A stretch of DNA of 64,000 bases from JAQUSX01 sp035446985 (GCA_035446985.1 DAOTGG010000003.1:6467-70466), one strand, 5' to 3'. Counted from the stretch's first letter, positions 51,453 to 61,600 are shown. Numbers and translations are program-made. The notes: generated by a model not told the origin, from the letters alone.

Positions 51453-52205
51453 ATGATTATTGCGAGAGCTGAAGTTAATGGCAAAATCAAGTATTTTCAA
51501 CTAATTAACGACGAATACTATACGGTGGAAGGCGACATTTACGGCGATTTTAAAGTAAGCGACAAACCGACAAAAATAGATAAATTACTTTGCCCTGTCG
51601 AGCCTACAAAAATTTTGGCTTTGGGCGTGAACTATCTGTCGCATATGGAAGAAATGAAGCACGACAAGCCCGTATGTCCTATTATGTTTATGAAGCCGCT
51701 TACTTCAATGCTCGAACCAAACGGAAAAATTATATACCCCGCTGCCGCGAGCGTACTTCACTACGAAGCGGAACTAGCTGTGGTTATCGGAAAAACCTGC
51801 CATAAAGTAAAAAAAGAAAAAGCAAAAGAATATATTTTCGGCTATACTTGCGCAAACGATATATCGGAAAGAAATTTTCAAAAACAAGACGGACAATGGA
51901 CGAGAGCCAAAGGATACGATACTTTTTGTCCGCTCGGCTCGTACGTTGTGACCGATATCGACGCAAGCAATGTGCAGGTTGAGGCGGTACTAAACGGCAA
52001 TGTCGTTCAAAGCGGTAACACGAAAGATTTAATCAACGATATTCCCGCCATTATCGAATGGGTAAGCGAAGTAATGACGCTAAATCAAGGCGACGTTATT
52101 TTGACAGGAACACCGCGCGGAGTAGGAGAAATTCATCCAGGTGATACGATAGAAATCAAAATCGAAAAAGTAGGCTCTATCAAAAACACCGTAGCAGCGG
52201 AATAA
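51453..52205 (+). CDS. fumarylacetoacetate hydrolase (FAH) family enzyme
   Basis: A 250-residue enzyme from the ATG at 51453, which follows GGAG by 8 bases; an upstream TTG at 51435 is not supported. The metal-binding glutamates are in HYEAELAVVIGK and the second acidic set in CANDISERNFQ; DVILTGTPRGVGEIHPGD is the diagnostic C-terminal motif. Members are acylpyruvases, oxaloacetate decarboxylases/tautomerases or hydratases; the exact reaction cannot be assigned. The chance of an oxaloacetate-related role is worth noting because a decarboxylase operon follows 2 kb later. Confidence 0.85.
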   Translation: MIIARAEVNGKIKYFQLINDEYYTVEGDIYGDFKVSDKPTKIDKLLCPVEPTKILALGVNYLSHMEEMKHDKPVCPIMFMKPLTSMLEPNGKIIYPAAASVLHYEAELAVVIGKTCHKVKKEKAKEYIFGYTCANDISERNFQKQDGQWTRAKGYDTFCPLGSYVVTDIDASNVQVEAVLNGNVVQSGNTKDLINDIPAIIEWVSEVMTLNQGDVILTGTPRGVGEIHPGDTIEIKIEKVGSIKNTVAAE

Positions 52206-52214
52206 AGTTAATTT

Positions 52215-52259
52215 ACCGTGCCGAATTTCAATTTCAGTTGATTTTTCGGCGCGGTTTTT
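52215..52259 (+). terminator. terminator after the FAH-family gene
   Basis: ACCGTGCCGAA and TTCGGCGCGGT pair over 11 positions with one T-G, then five T. It lies 33 bases before the next gene, so some readthrough could reach it. Confidence 0.7.
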
Positions 52260-52291
52260 AATTAGAGTTAGTTTCAAAAGGACAATAAAAA

Positions 52292-53815
52292 ATGAGAAAA
52301 TTTAAAGCTTTAATCAGTAGTAACTTTATATGGTATGCGATTTTATTACTGGCGCAAATAGCCTATATAATTATTTTCGCCATTTATTTGGCGGAAAATC
52401 TGCCCTTGGTAAATATAGCGTTAAGACTGATAGCTTTGATTTTTGTCGTTTATATAATGGACAGACCGATGAATCCCGCTTACAAAATAGCATGGATAAT
52501 TCCGATTTTGACTTTCCCCGTCTTTGGAATGGCTATATATCTGTTGCTCAGAAGACACGCGATGTCGAGAAAAAACCGCAGACTTTTGGAGCGCAGCGAA
52601 AAGGCAATAGAAAAATATCTGATACAAGACAAAACCTTAGTCAGCGGTCTCACTAAACCCGCGAAAAAACAGGCGAGAAAAATATACGCAAGCGCGCACG
52701 CGCCCGTGGCTATTTCAAATAACGTAGAATATTTTGACAGCGGAGAAAAATATTTTGAAAGACTGATTCAAAAATTAGAAAACGCAAAAAAATTTATTTT
52801 TCTGGAATTTTTTATCGTCAGCGAAGGGGAGCTGTGGGACGAGATTAAAAGCATTTTGGAATACAAGGCAAGCCACGGCGTAGACGTAAGGCTCATTTAC
52901 GACGACCTTGGCAGTCAAGCTGTCGCCCCCGGACATATGGTAAAAAATTTACGCAAAATCGGCATAAAAACTTATAAATTCAATCCTTTTCGCCCTTTTT
53001 TCAATGTGCAAATGAACAACCGCACGCACAGAAAAATAGTAATAATCGACGGCGATACCGCTTTTACGGGCGGAGTAAATATTGCCGACGAATACGTTAA
53101 CAAAAAACAATTGTTCGGGCATTGGAAGGACGCGGGCGTAATGTTTACAGGCTGCGGAGTGGATACTTTTACATTGGCGTTTTTAAAGTTGTGGAATATG
53201 CGTTTTGATGAAAAAAATTACGCTTCATTTGTTGAAATCGCGGACAAAAACGAATATGCGCAAAATCCGCCTACCGCAATAATACCTTTTACCGATATGC
53301 CCTCCGACAGCGAAAACGTGACGGAGGATATGTATCTCGAGCTGATTTACAGCGCGGAAAAATACGTTTACTTTTTCACGCCCTATCTAATAATAGATAA
53401 CGAAATACGCACCGCCCTGATAACCGCGCAAAAAAGCGGCGTGGACGTAAGAATCGTTGTTCCGCATATACCCGACAAAAAAATCGTGTTCGAGTTAACA
53501 AAAGTTTTTTATTCCGAGCTGGTTGAAAACGGAATAACGATATACGAATATACGGACGGTTTTATCCACAGCAAAGTAGCTTTATCGGACGGCAAGTCAG
53601 CTTATGTCGGTACGTGCAACCTTGATTACCGCAGTCTTTTTTTACATTTGGAATGCGGAGTATATATCGACGGCGGCAAAGTGTGTGAAGATATAGAGAA
53701 AGATTTTGCAAGCACTTTTGAAAAAAGCCACAAGGTAATGCTGGAAGAAGTAAAGAAAGGCAAAGTGCGCTCGTTTTGGCACAGATTTTTGCGTATGTTC
53801 GCGCCTTTGATGTAA
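52292..53815 (+). CDS. cls: cardiolipin synthase
   Basis: A 507-residue membrane enzyme of the phospholipase D superfamily. Two or three N-terminal hydrophobic segments (about 10-85) are followed by two HKD sites: HRKIVIIDGDTAFTGGVN and HSKVALSDGKSAYVGTCNLD. It condenses phosphatidylglycerol to cardiolipin. A PADR/PhoH-like C-terminal extra domain is not seen. AAAAGGACAAT precedes the ATG. Functionally it stands alone; no link to neighbours is evident. Confidence 0.93.
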   Translation: MRKFKALISSNFIWYAILLLAQIAYIIIFAIYLAENLPLVNIALRLIALIFVVYIMDRPMNPAYKIAWIIPILTFPVFGMAIYLLLRRHAMSRKNRRLLERSEKAIEKYLIQDKTLVSGLTKPAKKQARKIYASAHAPVAISNNVEYFDSGEKYFERLIQKLENAKKFIFLEFFIVSEGELWDEIKSILEYKASHGVDVRLIYDDLGSQAVAPGHMVKNLRKIGIKTYKFNPFRPFFNVQMNNRTHRKIVIIDGDTAFTGGVNIADEYVNKKQLFGHWKDAGVMFTGCGVDTFTLAFLKLWNMRFDEKNYASFVEIADKNEYAQNPPTAIIPFTDMPSDSENVTEDMYLELIYSAEKYVYFFTPYLIIDNEIRTALITAQKSGVDVRIVVPHIPDKKIVFELTKVFYSELVENGITIYEYTDGFIHSKVALSDGKSAYVGTCNLDYRSLFLHLECGVYIDGGKVCEDIEKDFASTFEKSHKVMLEEVKKGKVRSFWHRFLRMFAPLM

Positions 53816-53930
53816 TGGCTTTATAGTAAGGAAAAAATAAAATAACAAAATTACGGATTTATCAAAAATCACAAAAGATAAAAAATTTATCGAATTATAT
53901 GCGTGAAAAACCTTATAAAAAATGAGAAAT

Positions 53931-53965
53931 AAAAATCCGAAAAAAACTCGGATTTTTATTTTTAC
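53931..53965 (+). terminator. terminator after cls
   Basis: AAAAATCCGA and TCGGATTTTT form a ten-pair stem with a seven-base loop, then more T. It lies 115 bases after the stop. The rest of 53816-54064 is A/T-rich without a gene. Confidence 0.75.
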
Positions 53966-54064
53966 ACAAGCCCGTTTTTATTGTAAAGATTTAAAAACGA
54001 AAATAAATGAGCATAAATGAGATAAATTCATAGAATATAAACGTCAAAAGGGACCGCGTTTCGC

Positions 54065-54099
54065 TTGTCACTTGACAAAAGATAATGATATAATATATT
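54065..54099 (+). promoter_or_regulatory. promoter of the sodium-pump decarboxylase operon
   Basis: Two overlapping solutions: TTGTCA with TATAAT at 18 bases, or TTGACA (54072-54077) with TATATT at 16 bases. Either gives a leader of about 20-25 bases before the GGAGG site. Confidence 0.6.
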
Positions 54100-54123
54100 G
54101 GGCAAATTTGGAGGTATAAATAT

Positions 54124-55503
54124 ATGAAAGTTTCGTTTACAGAGACAGTATTAAGAGATGCCAATCAATCTTTGATAGCTACTCGTTTGCCGTACGACAA
54201 ATTTGAAAAAATTCTGCCTACGATGGACAAAGCGCATTATTACTCGGTGGAATGCTGGGGCGGGGCTATTTTTGACTCTTGTCTTAGATATCTTAACGAA
54301 GATCCGTGGGAAAGACTGCGCAAAATAAAAGACCGCATGCCAAACACAAAGCTTCAAATGCTGTTGCGCGGTCAAAACTTACTTGGATATAAACATTATC
54401 CCGACGACGTAGTAAGAAAATTTATTGAAAAATCCGTTAGCAACGGTATAGATATTATCCGTGTGTTCGACGCGCTTAACGATACGCGCAACCTAAAGGT
54501 GTCTATAGACGAAGCGATAAAAAGAGGCGCAATCGTCTCGGGCGCGATTAGTTACACAACAAGTCCCGTTCATACTTTGGAAGCTTTTGCGAAGCTTGCG
54601 AAAGAATTGGAAAGTATGGGCGTAGCAAGTATTTGTATAAAAGACATGGCGGGCGTAATGAGTCCTAGCGAAGGATACGACCTTGTCAAAGCGATAAAAG
54701 AAACGGTAAAACTCCCCGTTGTTGTGCATACTCATTGCACAACAGGCTTGGCATATTTGACATATCTCAAAGCGATAGAAGCAGGCGCTGACATTATCGA
54801 CACGGCAACATCTAGTTTTTCCGGCGGCACAAGCCAACCCGCTACGGAAACATTCTGTTACGCGCTGAAAAATCTCGGTTACGAAGTAGACCTTGACGAA
54901 AAGGTATTAAAAGAAGTCAACGACCACTTTATGCCTATTCGCGACGAATATTTAAAATCTGGTCAGCTTGATCCGAAAGTTTTGACTACCGACACAAACG
55001 CGTTAAACTATAAAATCCCCGGCGGAATGTTATCGAACCTTGTTGCGCAACTGAAAGCGCAGAACGCTATGGATAAATTTGAGCAAGTATTGCTTGAAAC
55101 ACCCGAAGTACGTAAAGATCTTGGTTATCCGCCGCTTGTTACTCCGATGAGCCAAATGGTAGGCGTTCAAGCGACAGCCAACGTTATTTCAGGACAAAGA
55201 TACAGTAACATAAGCAAAGAACTAAAAGCCTATATACGCGGCGAATACGGCAAAGCTCCCGCGCCTATCGACAAAGAATTAATGAAAAAAGCCTTAGGAA
55301 TAGAAAAACCCATCACAGGACGTTACGCAGAGTCACTTGAACCGCTTTTTGAAAAAACAAAAGCGACGCTTGGCGACACCGCGCATAACGACGAAGACGT
55401 GCTTTCTTATATCTTGTTCCCGCCAGTAGCGGAAAAATTCTTTGCAAACAGACAAGCAAGAGAAGAGAAAATCGTTAAATACTCTATTTCTCAAATCAAG
55501 TAA
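54124..55503 (+). CDS. carboxyltransferase (alpha) subunit of a sodium-pump decarboxylase
   Basis: A 459-residue subunit of the oxaloacetate decarboxylase alpha/transcarboxylase 5S/pyruvate carboxylase B group. It starts KVSFTETVLRDANQSLIATR; most relatives read DAHQ where this has DANQ. The metal site is seen as the carbamylated-lysine motif CIKDMAG and HTHCTTG. A conserved C-terminal part with VQATANVISGQRYSNI follows. The C-terminal biotin domain found in some relatives is absent, being a separate gene two positions on. It transfers a carboxyl group from substrate to biotin. Oxaloacetate is the default substrate; methylmalonyl-CoA enzymes use a different alpha subunit. Confidence 0.88.
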   Translation: MKVSFTETVLRDANQSLIATRLPYDKFEKILPTMDKAHYYSVECWGGAIFDSCLRYLNEDPWERLRKIKDRMPNTKLQMLLRGQNLLGYKHYPDDVVRKFIEKSVSNGIDIIRVFDALNDTRNLKVSIDEAIKRGAIVSGAISYTTSPVHTLEAFAKLAKELESMGVASICIKDMAGVMSPSEGYDLVKAIKETVKLPVVVHTHCTTGLAYLTYLKAIEAGADIIDTATSSFSGGTSQPATETFCYALKNLGYEVDLDEKVLKEVNDHFMPIRDEYLKSGQLDPKVLTTDTNALNYKIPGGMLSNLVAQLKAQNAMDKFEQVLLETPEVRKDLGYPPLVTPMSQMVGVQATANVISGQRYSNISKELKAYIRGEYGKAPAPIDKELMKKALGIEKPITGRYAESLEPLFEKTKATLGDTAHNDEDVLSYILFPPVAEKFFANRQAREEKIVKYSISQIK

Positions 55504-55517
55504 GAGGAGGTTACTAA

Positions 55518-55832
55518 ATGGGATTGACTTTACTTGACGCGCTTTGGCTTTCGCTTATCGGTATAACTTTGATTATGGCAGTATTGGTTTTACTTATGTT
55601 TATAATTAAAATTATGTCGTATTTTACCATGAAAGGCGAAAGTATAAAAGCAAAAAATGCGCAAAAGAAAATAAAACTAAATTACGCGGAAGGCACGTGC
55701 GGCGACTTAACGCTCATCGACACGACCGAACGCGAGGCGGCTCTTATTATGGCGATAGTGGCGGATTCGCTCGAAACGCCTATAAACGAGCTAAGATTTA
55801 AGAGCATAAAACTTATTGGCGAGGGAAAGTAA
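55518..55832 (+). CDS. OadG-like small membrane subunit
   Basis: A 104-residue protein with one N-terminal membrane helix (about 10-32) and a soluble part, matching the gamma subunit of sodium-pump decarboxylases that links the alpha and beta subunits. Sequence is poorly conserved in this family; the call rests on size, topology and position between alpha and the biotin carrier. GAGGAGG stands before the ATG. Confidence 0.7.
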   Translation: MGLTLLDALWLSLIGITLIMAVLVLLMFIIKIMSYFTMKGESIKAKNAQKKIKLNYAEGTCGDLTLIDTTEREAALIMAIVADSLETPINELRFKSIKLIGEGK

Positions 55833-55833
55833 T

Positions 55834-56214
55834 ATGAAATACAAAGTCACGTTAAACGGAAAAACTTATGAAGTAGAAGTTGAAAAAACTCAAGCTATGC
55901 TTTTGGACGAATATCAAGCGATTGTGCCTGTGGCTTCCGCTCCCGACCTTGTGCCGCAAGCGGTAACTCCATCGCCTACGACGGCGCCCACCATTTTGGG
56001 CGGAAAGACGGTAAATTCGCCTTTACCCGGCGCGATTATCAATATTAAAGTTTCTACCGGTCAAATCGTAACGAAAGGAACGGTACTTATGATAATAGAA
56101 GCGATGAAAATGGAAAACGAAATCACCGCGCCCCACGACGGAAAAATCGGACAAATACTTGTCGGAAAAGGAGCGCAGGTAAGCACGGGTACGCCTCTGC
56201 TTGAATTACTGTGA
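55834..56214 (+). CDS. biotin carboxyl carrier protein of the decarboxylase
   Basis: A 126-residue protein from the ATG at 55834, preceded by GAGGG; an in-frame TTG at 55816 lies inside the previous gene and is not needed. A Pro/Ala/Thr-rich linker at about 32-55 leads to the biotinyl domain with EAMKMEN, in which Lys92 is biotinylated, probably by the ligase encoded at the end of this operon. It shuttles the carboxyl group from the alpha subunit to the membrane beta subunit. Confidence 0.92.
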   Translation: MKYKVTLNGKTYEVEVEKTQAMLLDEYQAIVPVASAPDLVPQAVTPSPTTAPTILGGKTVNSPLPGAIINIKVSTGQIVTKGTVLMIIEAMKMENEITAPHDGKIGQILVGKGAQVSTGTPLLELL

Positions 56215-56225
56215 GGTTGCCATAA

Positions 56226-57389
56226 ATGAACATAATACAAAATTTACAACAACTTTGGCAAACGAGCGGACTGGCTAATATAGATTACCGTCAAATAATT
56301 ATGCTCATTATCGCGGGCGTATTACTTTTTTTGGGCATCGCGAAAAAATTCGAGCCTATGCTTTTGGTCGGCATCGCTTTTGGTATGTTGCTTACTAACT
56401 TACCAAACAGTAACGTATATACGCCTGCTTTATGGAAAGGTGAAATAGATTACGGCAATATACTTTCTCACGGCGGTCTTATCGATATACTTTATATCGG
56501 TGTAAAAACAGGTCTTTACCCAAGTTTGATTTTCTTAGGCATCGGCGCAATGACCGATTTTGGTCCGTTAATCGCCAACCCAAAATCGCTTATACTGGGA
56601 GCTGCCGCGCAAATAGGCATTTACTGCGCTTTCTTCCTTGCGATAGGCACAGGATTTACGGGAAGTCAAGCGGCTGCGATAGGCATTATCGGCGGAGCGG
56701 ACGGACCTACGGCAATCTGGCTGACAAAAACTCTTGCGCCCGAACTGCTAGCCCCGATTGCTATTGCGGCGTATTCATATATGGCTTTGATACCTATGAT
56801 ACAACCGCCTATTATGAGACTGATGACCACGCAAAAAGAAAGAATGATAGTTATGCAGCAACCGCGCGAAGTTACAAAAACGGAAAAAATCCTTTTCCCG
56901 ATAGTTATAACTTTGGTAACGTGTATGCTTTTACCCGCGGTAGCGCCGCTACTTGGAGCGTTAATGCTTGGTAACTTATTCAGAGAATGCGGAGTGACGG
57001 AAAGACTTTCAGATACGTCTCAAAACGCTTTGATGAATATAGTCACAATCTTTTTGGGCATATCGGTAGGCGCGACAGCGCATTACACCACGTTTTTGGA
57101 TCTTCAAACATTGCTTATTATCGGACTGGGATTGCTCGCATTCGTATTTTCGACAGTCGGCGGTCTTGCTCTTGGCAAGCTTATGTGCTGGATTACAAAA
57201 GGAAAAATCAATCCCCTTATCGGAGCGGCGGGCGTTTCCGCTGTGCCTATGGCGGCGAGAGTTGTCAATGCCGAAGGCAGAAAATACAATCGCGACAACT
57301 TTTTGCTTATGCACGCTATGGGACCGAACGTTGCGGGCGTAATAGGCTCCGCTGTGGCTGCGGGATTTTTGATGGCGGTATTCGGCTAA
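56226..57389 (+). CDS. oadB: sodium-translocating decarboxylase beta subunit
   Basis: A 387-residue membrane protein with about nine hydrophobic segments. It contains the sodium-site sequence GAMTDFGPLIANPKSLILGAAAQIGIY region (about 103-129) and GGADGPTAIWLTKTLAPELLAPIAIAAYSYMALIPMIQPP region (about 157-196). Decarboxylation of carboxybiotin drives export of Na+. OadB, GcdB and MmdB are alike, so the substrate is set by the alpha subunit. This makes the operon an energy-conserving one and gives a source of the gradient for Na+-linked transport. Confidence 0.93.
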   Translation: MNIIQNLQQLWQTSGLANIDYRQIIMLIIAGVLLFLGIAKKFEPMLLVGIAFGMLLTNLPNSNVYTPALWKGEIDYGNILSHGGLIDILYIGVKTGLYPSLIFLGIGAMTDFGPLIANPKSLILGAAAQIGIYCAFFLAIGTGFTGSQAAAIGIIGGADGPTAIWLTKTLAPELLAPIAIAAYSYMALIPMIQPPIMRLMTTQKERMIVMQQPREVTKTEKILFPIVITLVTCMLLPAVAPLLGALMLGNLFRECGVTERLSDTSQNALMNIVTIFLGISVGATAHYTTFLDLQTLLIIGLGLLAFVFSTVGGLALGKLMCWITKGKINPLIGAAGVSAVPMAARVVNAEGRKYNRDNFLLMHAMGPNVAGVIGSAVAAGFLMAVFG

Positions 57390-57390
57390 A

Positions 57391-58161
57391 ATGCTATTAA
57401 CGCAAAAAAAAGTTAATAAAATATTTTTAGAGCGGGGCAACCAGTTGCCTTGCTCTTTTTCACGTAAAACCGATTCCACCAACTCTTTGGCAAAAAAACT
57501 ATTGCAAACGCAAAAACTAAGCAATGGAACAGTGCTGGCGCAACAGCAAATGAAAGGACGCGGCAGATACGACAGAACTTTTTTGTCGAAAAAAGGCAAA
57601 GGAGTGTATATGACTTTTGTGGCGCCTTATCAGGATGAATTTGGTTCGGCTATCGGCGGTTTATGCTGTCTTGCGGTCGTCGACGCGGTGAAAAATCTTT
57701 ATAATGTAGATTGCACAATCAAATGGCCGAACGACGTTCTCTTTAACGGTAAAAAACTTTGCGGAATTTTACCCGAAACAGTCGTTATTAACGAAAAACG
57801 CCACATTCTTGTTGGCGTTGGCGTAAATGTTAATTACACAAAAAAAGATTTTGGATATTTAGGCGAAATAGCAGTTTCATTATTGCAGATAATCGGTAAA
57901 AAAATGGACACCGTGGTGCTGGCTTCGGAAATATCGAAAAATCTTAATGAAATTACAAGCGAATTTAAACAAAATTATTCTATGCTCTTGTCAAGATATG
58001 TTGATAAATGCGAGACTTTGGGTAAGATTATATCTGTCGAAAAAGACGGACGAATAATAAGCGGAATAGCGGAAAAAATAGATGACGATTGCTCGCTTGT
58101 GATTTTAACTGGCGATAAACGGCAAAAAATAGCGTGGGGCGAAATTACGCTAAAAAAATAG
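57391..58161 (+). CDS. birA: biotin-protein ligase
   Basis: A 256-residue group I ligase without the N-terminal DNA-binding domain of the E. coli repressor. The biotin and ATP sites are seen as RGRYDRTFLSKKGKGVYMT and KWPNDVLFNGKKLCGIL, and a short C-terminal domain ends the chain. It begins 1 base after the decarboxylase beta gene, so it is made together with its most obvious substrate, the biotin carrier protein Lys92 encoded in the same operon. The next 125 bases hold no clear terminator. Confidence 0.92.
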   Translation: MLLTQKKVNKIFLERGNQLPCSFSRKTDSTNSLAKKLLQTQKLSNGTVLAQQQMKGRGRYDRTFLSKKGKGVYMTFVAPYQDEFGSAIGGLCCLAVVDAVKNLYNVDCTIKWPNDVLFNGKKLCGILPETVVINEKRHILVGVGVNVNYTKKDFGYLGEIAVSLLQIIGKKMDTVVLASEISKNLNEITSEFKQNYSMLLSRYVDKCETLGKIISVEKDGRIISGIAEKIDDDCSLVILTGDKRQKIAWGEITLKK

Positions 58162-58269
58162 TTAGCTATTTGTTAAAAATAATAAAGACCTTTTTTCATA
58201 TCGGAGATTTTGGAATAGAAAACCCTAAATAAAATTAAAAAATTACCGCATAACAAAAGTGGAAATCTT

Positions 58270-58298
58270 TTGATTTTTGTTTTACGTTGTGCTACAAT
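58270..58298 (+). promoter_or_regulatory. promoter of pth
   Basis: TTGATT and TACAAT are 17 bases apart, with GTGC before the -10 element. The ATG at 58305 is at the expected start of transcription. Confidence 0.65.
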
Positions 58299-58304
58299 AT
58301 GCCT

Positions 58305-58543
58305 ATGTTTGGAAAAACGACCACTTATTTAATAGTTGGCTTGGGCAATCCCGACGACAAGTACCGCAAGACTTATCACAACGTCGGTTTTTTGTGCTTG
58401 GATGAAATCGCGCGCAAACTCAATACAGCTTTTAATAAAGGCGAATGCAGAGCGATAACCGCGCACGTAAAAAAAGAAAAAATAAAAATAATATTAGCGA
58501 AACCTATTACGTATATGAATTTGTCGGGCGAAGCGGTTAACGA
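58305..58543 (+). CDS. pth: peptidyl-tRNA hydrolase, N-terminal part (cut by gap)
   Basis: The first 79 residues from the ATG at 58305 are present: VGLGNPDDKYRKTYHNVGFLCLDEIA region (about 11-36) contains the GLGNPG-like and HN catalytic segments, and PITYMNLSGEAV follows. The enzyme frees tRNA from peptidyl-tRNA. The rest is in the 100-N gap. The promoter lies directly before the gene and there is no ribosome site, so the message looks leaderless; ATG codons at 58299 and 58305 are both in frame, the second coinciding with the predicted start of transcription. Confidence 0.88.
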
Positions 58544-58643
58544 NNNNNNNNNNNNNNNNNNNNNNNNNNNNNNNNNNNNNNNNNNNNNNNNNNNNNNNNN
58601 NNNNNNNNNNNNNNNNNNNNNNNNNNNNNNNNNNNNNNNNNNN
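58544..58643. other. assembly gap (100 N)
   Basis: Exactly 100 undetermined bases inside pth, again a scaffold placeholder of unknown true length. Confidence 0.98.
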
Positions 58644-58644
58644 A

Positions 58645-58692
58645 AACATAAACGGCGTATTTTTTCGCGATTATGTTAAGCGATTATTATAG
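58645..58692 (+). CDS. possible C-terminal end of pth after the gap
   Basis: After the gap one frame reads NINGVFFRDYVKRLL and a TAG at 58690, overlapping the start of mfd; another ends earlier as KHKRRIFSRLC. Either could be the pth tail. The true gap length decides which, so this is a placeholder call. Confidence 0.3.
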   Translation, partial: NINGVFFRDYVKRLL

Positions 58693-61600
58693 ATTAACTG
58701 AATATGAAGCGTACAAAAAGCTTCTTGACCCCCGCGGTAAAAAATATACCGCGGCTTTCGGCGTGCTTTCCGCTGAAAAAATTTATCTGGCTTCCTGCGC
58801 GGATAATTTTGTCCTATTTGTAACAAACGACTATGTTTTTGCGCAGTCGGTAACAAGACAGCTAAACGAAACCGTTGGCGGATTCGTGTATCTGCCGTAT
58901 TTTGACGATGTACTGCTCTTTAAACGCGGAATAAATAACGCCGTAATGCGTTCGCGTAATATCGCCCTAAGTGAAATTTTGCGCGGAGCAAAAGGCGCGG
59001 TAGTCTGCGCGGATTCGCTTACGCAGCTGTACCCCGATAAAAATGAGTTTGAAAAAAGCATTTTTGAATTGACTACTAACAAAGATTTTCCGTTCGATAC
59101 GCTAGCAACAAAACTCAGCGAAATAGGTTACGTTAGATGCGACAGCGTAAGCGTGGCGGGAGAATTCGCTCTCAGGGGCGACATTTTGGACATATTTTTA
59201 CCGCAGTACGCTAATCCCGTCCGCGTGAGTTTTTTCGGCGATACCGTTGAAAGCGTAAAGTTTTTCGGCGCGGATCTTGCGGGAAAAGAAGCAGTCGAGT
59301 CGGTTGCCGTTATACCGCTTTATCTCGGCTCGGACATAGACGCGTTAGCAAAAGCCGAAAAAAGCGCGGCGAAGCAAAAGCTGGATTCTAACGGCAGAGC
59401 AAGAATAAACACGATACTAGCGGAATCGGAAAAAAGCGGCTGGCTGGCTCCTTTTAAAAAGCAAAGCCAATTATTTGAATTTTTGCCGTCCGATACCGTC
59501 ATTATCTGGGACGAACCGAAGCTGATTGAAAGCAAGCTAAACCGCATTTACGCCGACCACAGCGCGCGTTTTCCTCGGTTGATGGCGGCGGGCGAGGTTT
59601 TGCCCGAGCATTTTACAGAGCTTATTGACTATGCGGAAGTTTTCGACGGTTACAAAGAATACAAACAAATTTCATTGCAGCAAATACCAGTCGTTACGTC
59701 TATATTCCAGCCCGAAGAAATAGTAAAATTTAATTCGACGCCGTTATTCGCTTATCGGTACGACATAGAAAGGCTTGCGCTGGACATAAGGACGTGGCTG
59801 AAAAACGGTTACGATATTGCGATATTCGGCGGAGCGGAAGAAACGTCGCAAAGAATACAGGAGCATTTGCATTTTTACGGCACGTCTATAGCTATCGGCT
59901 CGGCGGAAAACTGTTCGCCCGAGCAAGGCGTAATTATTCCGCTGGAATTTGAAAGAGGATTTGTTTCCCACACTAATAAACTTGCCGTAATCGGAACAAA
60001 AGACCTTGTGCATAAAGCGGCGCAGACGAAAATCGCCAAGACAAAACAGCAGGTATTTTTGACGCCGTCGGCGGGCGAGTATGTTGTCCACGAGCAGCAC
60101 GGTATAGGTATGTGTCTGGGCATACAAAACATCACAGGCGGATGGGGCACAAAAGATTTTATCGTTGTGGAATACCGCGACGGCGACAGACTTTACGTTC
60201 CCGTGGAAGCCAGCAATTTGCTTTCAAGATTCGCGGGCAGCGATTCCTCCCCGAGATTATCAAAAATCGGCGGCGCGGAATTTGAAAGAGTAAAAGCAAA
60301 AGTCAAAGCGGGCATAAAAGAAATGTCCGTGGATTTATTAAAACTTTACGCCGAAAGAGAAAATAAAAGAGGTTTTACTTACAAAATAGACGGGTATCTG
60401 TGCAACGAGTTTGATTCGTCATTCGACTTCACCGAAACGCCCGACCAGCTAAAAAGCATAGCCGAAATCGACTCCGATTTAACTAAAGACAAAATTATGG
60501 ACAGACTGTTGGTAGGCGACGTAGGTTTCGGCAAAACCGAAGTGGCTTTGCGCACGGCGTTTAAGGTAATAGCCAACGGCTACCAAGCGGCGTTAATGGC
60601 ACCCACCACTATTTTGGCGCAGCAGCACTATGAGACCGCAAAAGAAAGAATGAAGAGTTTTGACATCAGAGTGGAATGTCTTAACCGTTTCCGCACCGCC
60701 GCCGAGCAAAAAGAAATTATGCGCAGACTAACTCTCGGCGAAGTTGATTTTATCGTGGGAACCCATAGGCTGCTTAGTAAAGACGTTAAATTTAACAAGC
60801 TTGGCGTATTGATTTTGGATGAAGAACAGCGGTTTGGCGTGGAGCATAAAGAAAAGCTGAAAGAACTGAAAACAAACATCGACGTATTGACTTTGTCCGC
60901 TACGCCCATACCAAGAACGCTGCATATGGCTTTGACTGGAATGAGAGATATTTCCACGATAAGTACGCCGCCAAAAGCAAGACTGCCAATAGAAACTTTC
61001 GTCGTTGAAGAAAGCGACGAGATGATACGGGACATAATAATAAGAGAGATAAGCCGAGGCGGACAAATATTTTTGGTTTATAACCGAGTAGAAACTATCG
61101 AGCGTTACGCGTCAAAGATAAGAAATCTCGTTCCCGAAGCGGACGTTATCGTTGCGCACGGTCAAATGGACAGCGTACTGCTTGAAAAGAGCGTATACGA
61201 TTTTTCAAAAGGCAAACATAACGTGCTTATTTGCACCACCATTATCGAAAACGGTATTGATATTCCAAACGCCAACACGCTTATTATATACGACGCCGAT
61301 TATCTGGGATTGTCGCAGTTGTATCAACTGCGCGGACGAGTAGGCAGAAGCGACAGACAGGCATACGCGTATTTAATTTACAAAGAAAATAAAATCGTGA
61401 CCGAAACGGCATATAAAAGGCTCACAAGCATTATGGAAAACAGCGAACTTGGCAGCGGTTTTAAGATAGCTATGGCTGACTTAGAAATCCGCGGCGCGGG
61501 TAACGTACTAGGGCGCGAGCAGCACGGACACATGCAAAAAGTAGGCTACGATATGTATGTAAAACTACTGTCCGAAGCGGTTGCGGAACTCAAAAACGAA

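Noticed and set aside
57009..57599. A 196-residue minus-strand frame opposite the decarboxylase beta gene
   Set aside because: Antisense shadow of oadB and birA, with no ribosome site and no family resemblance.
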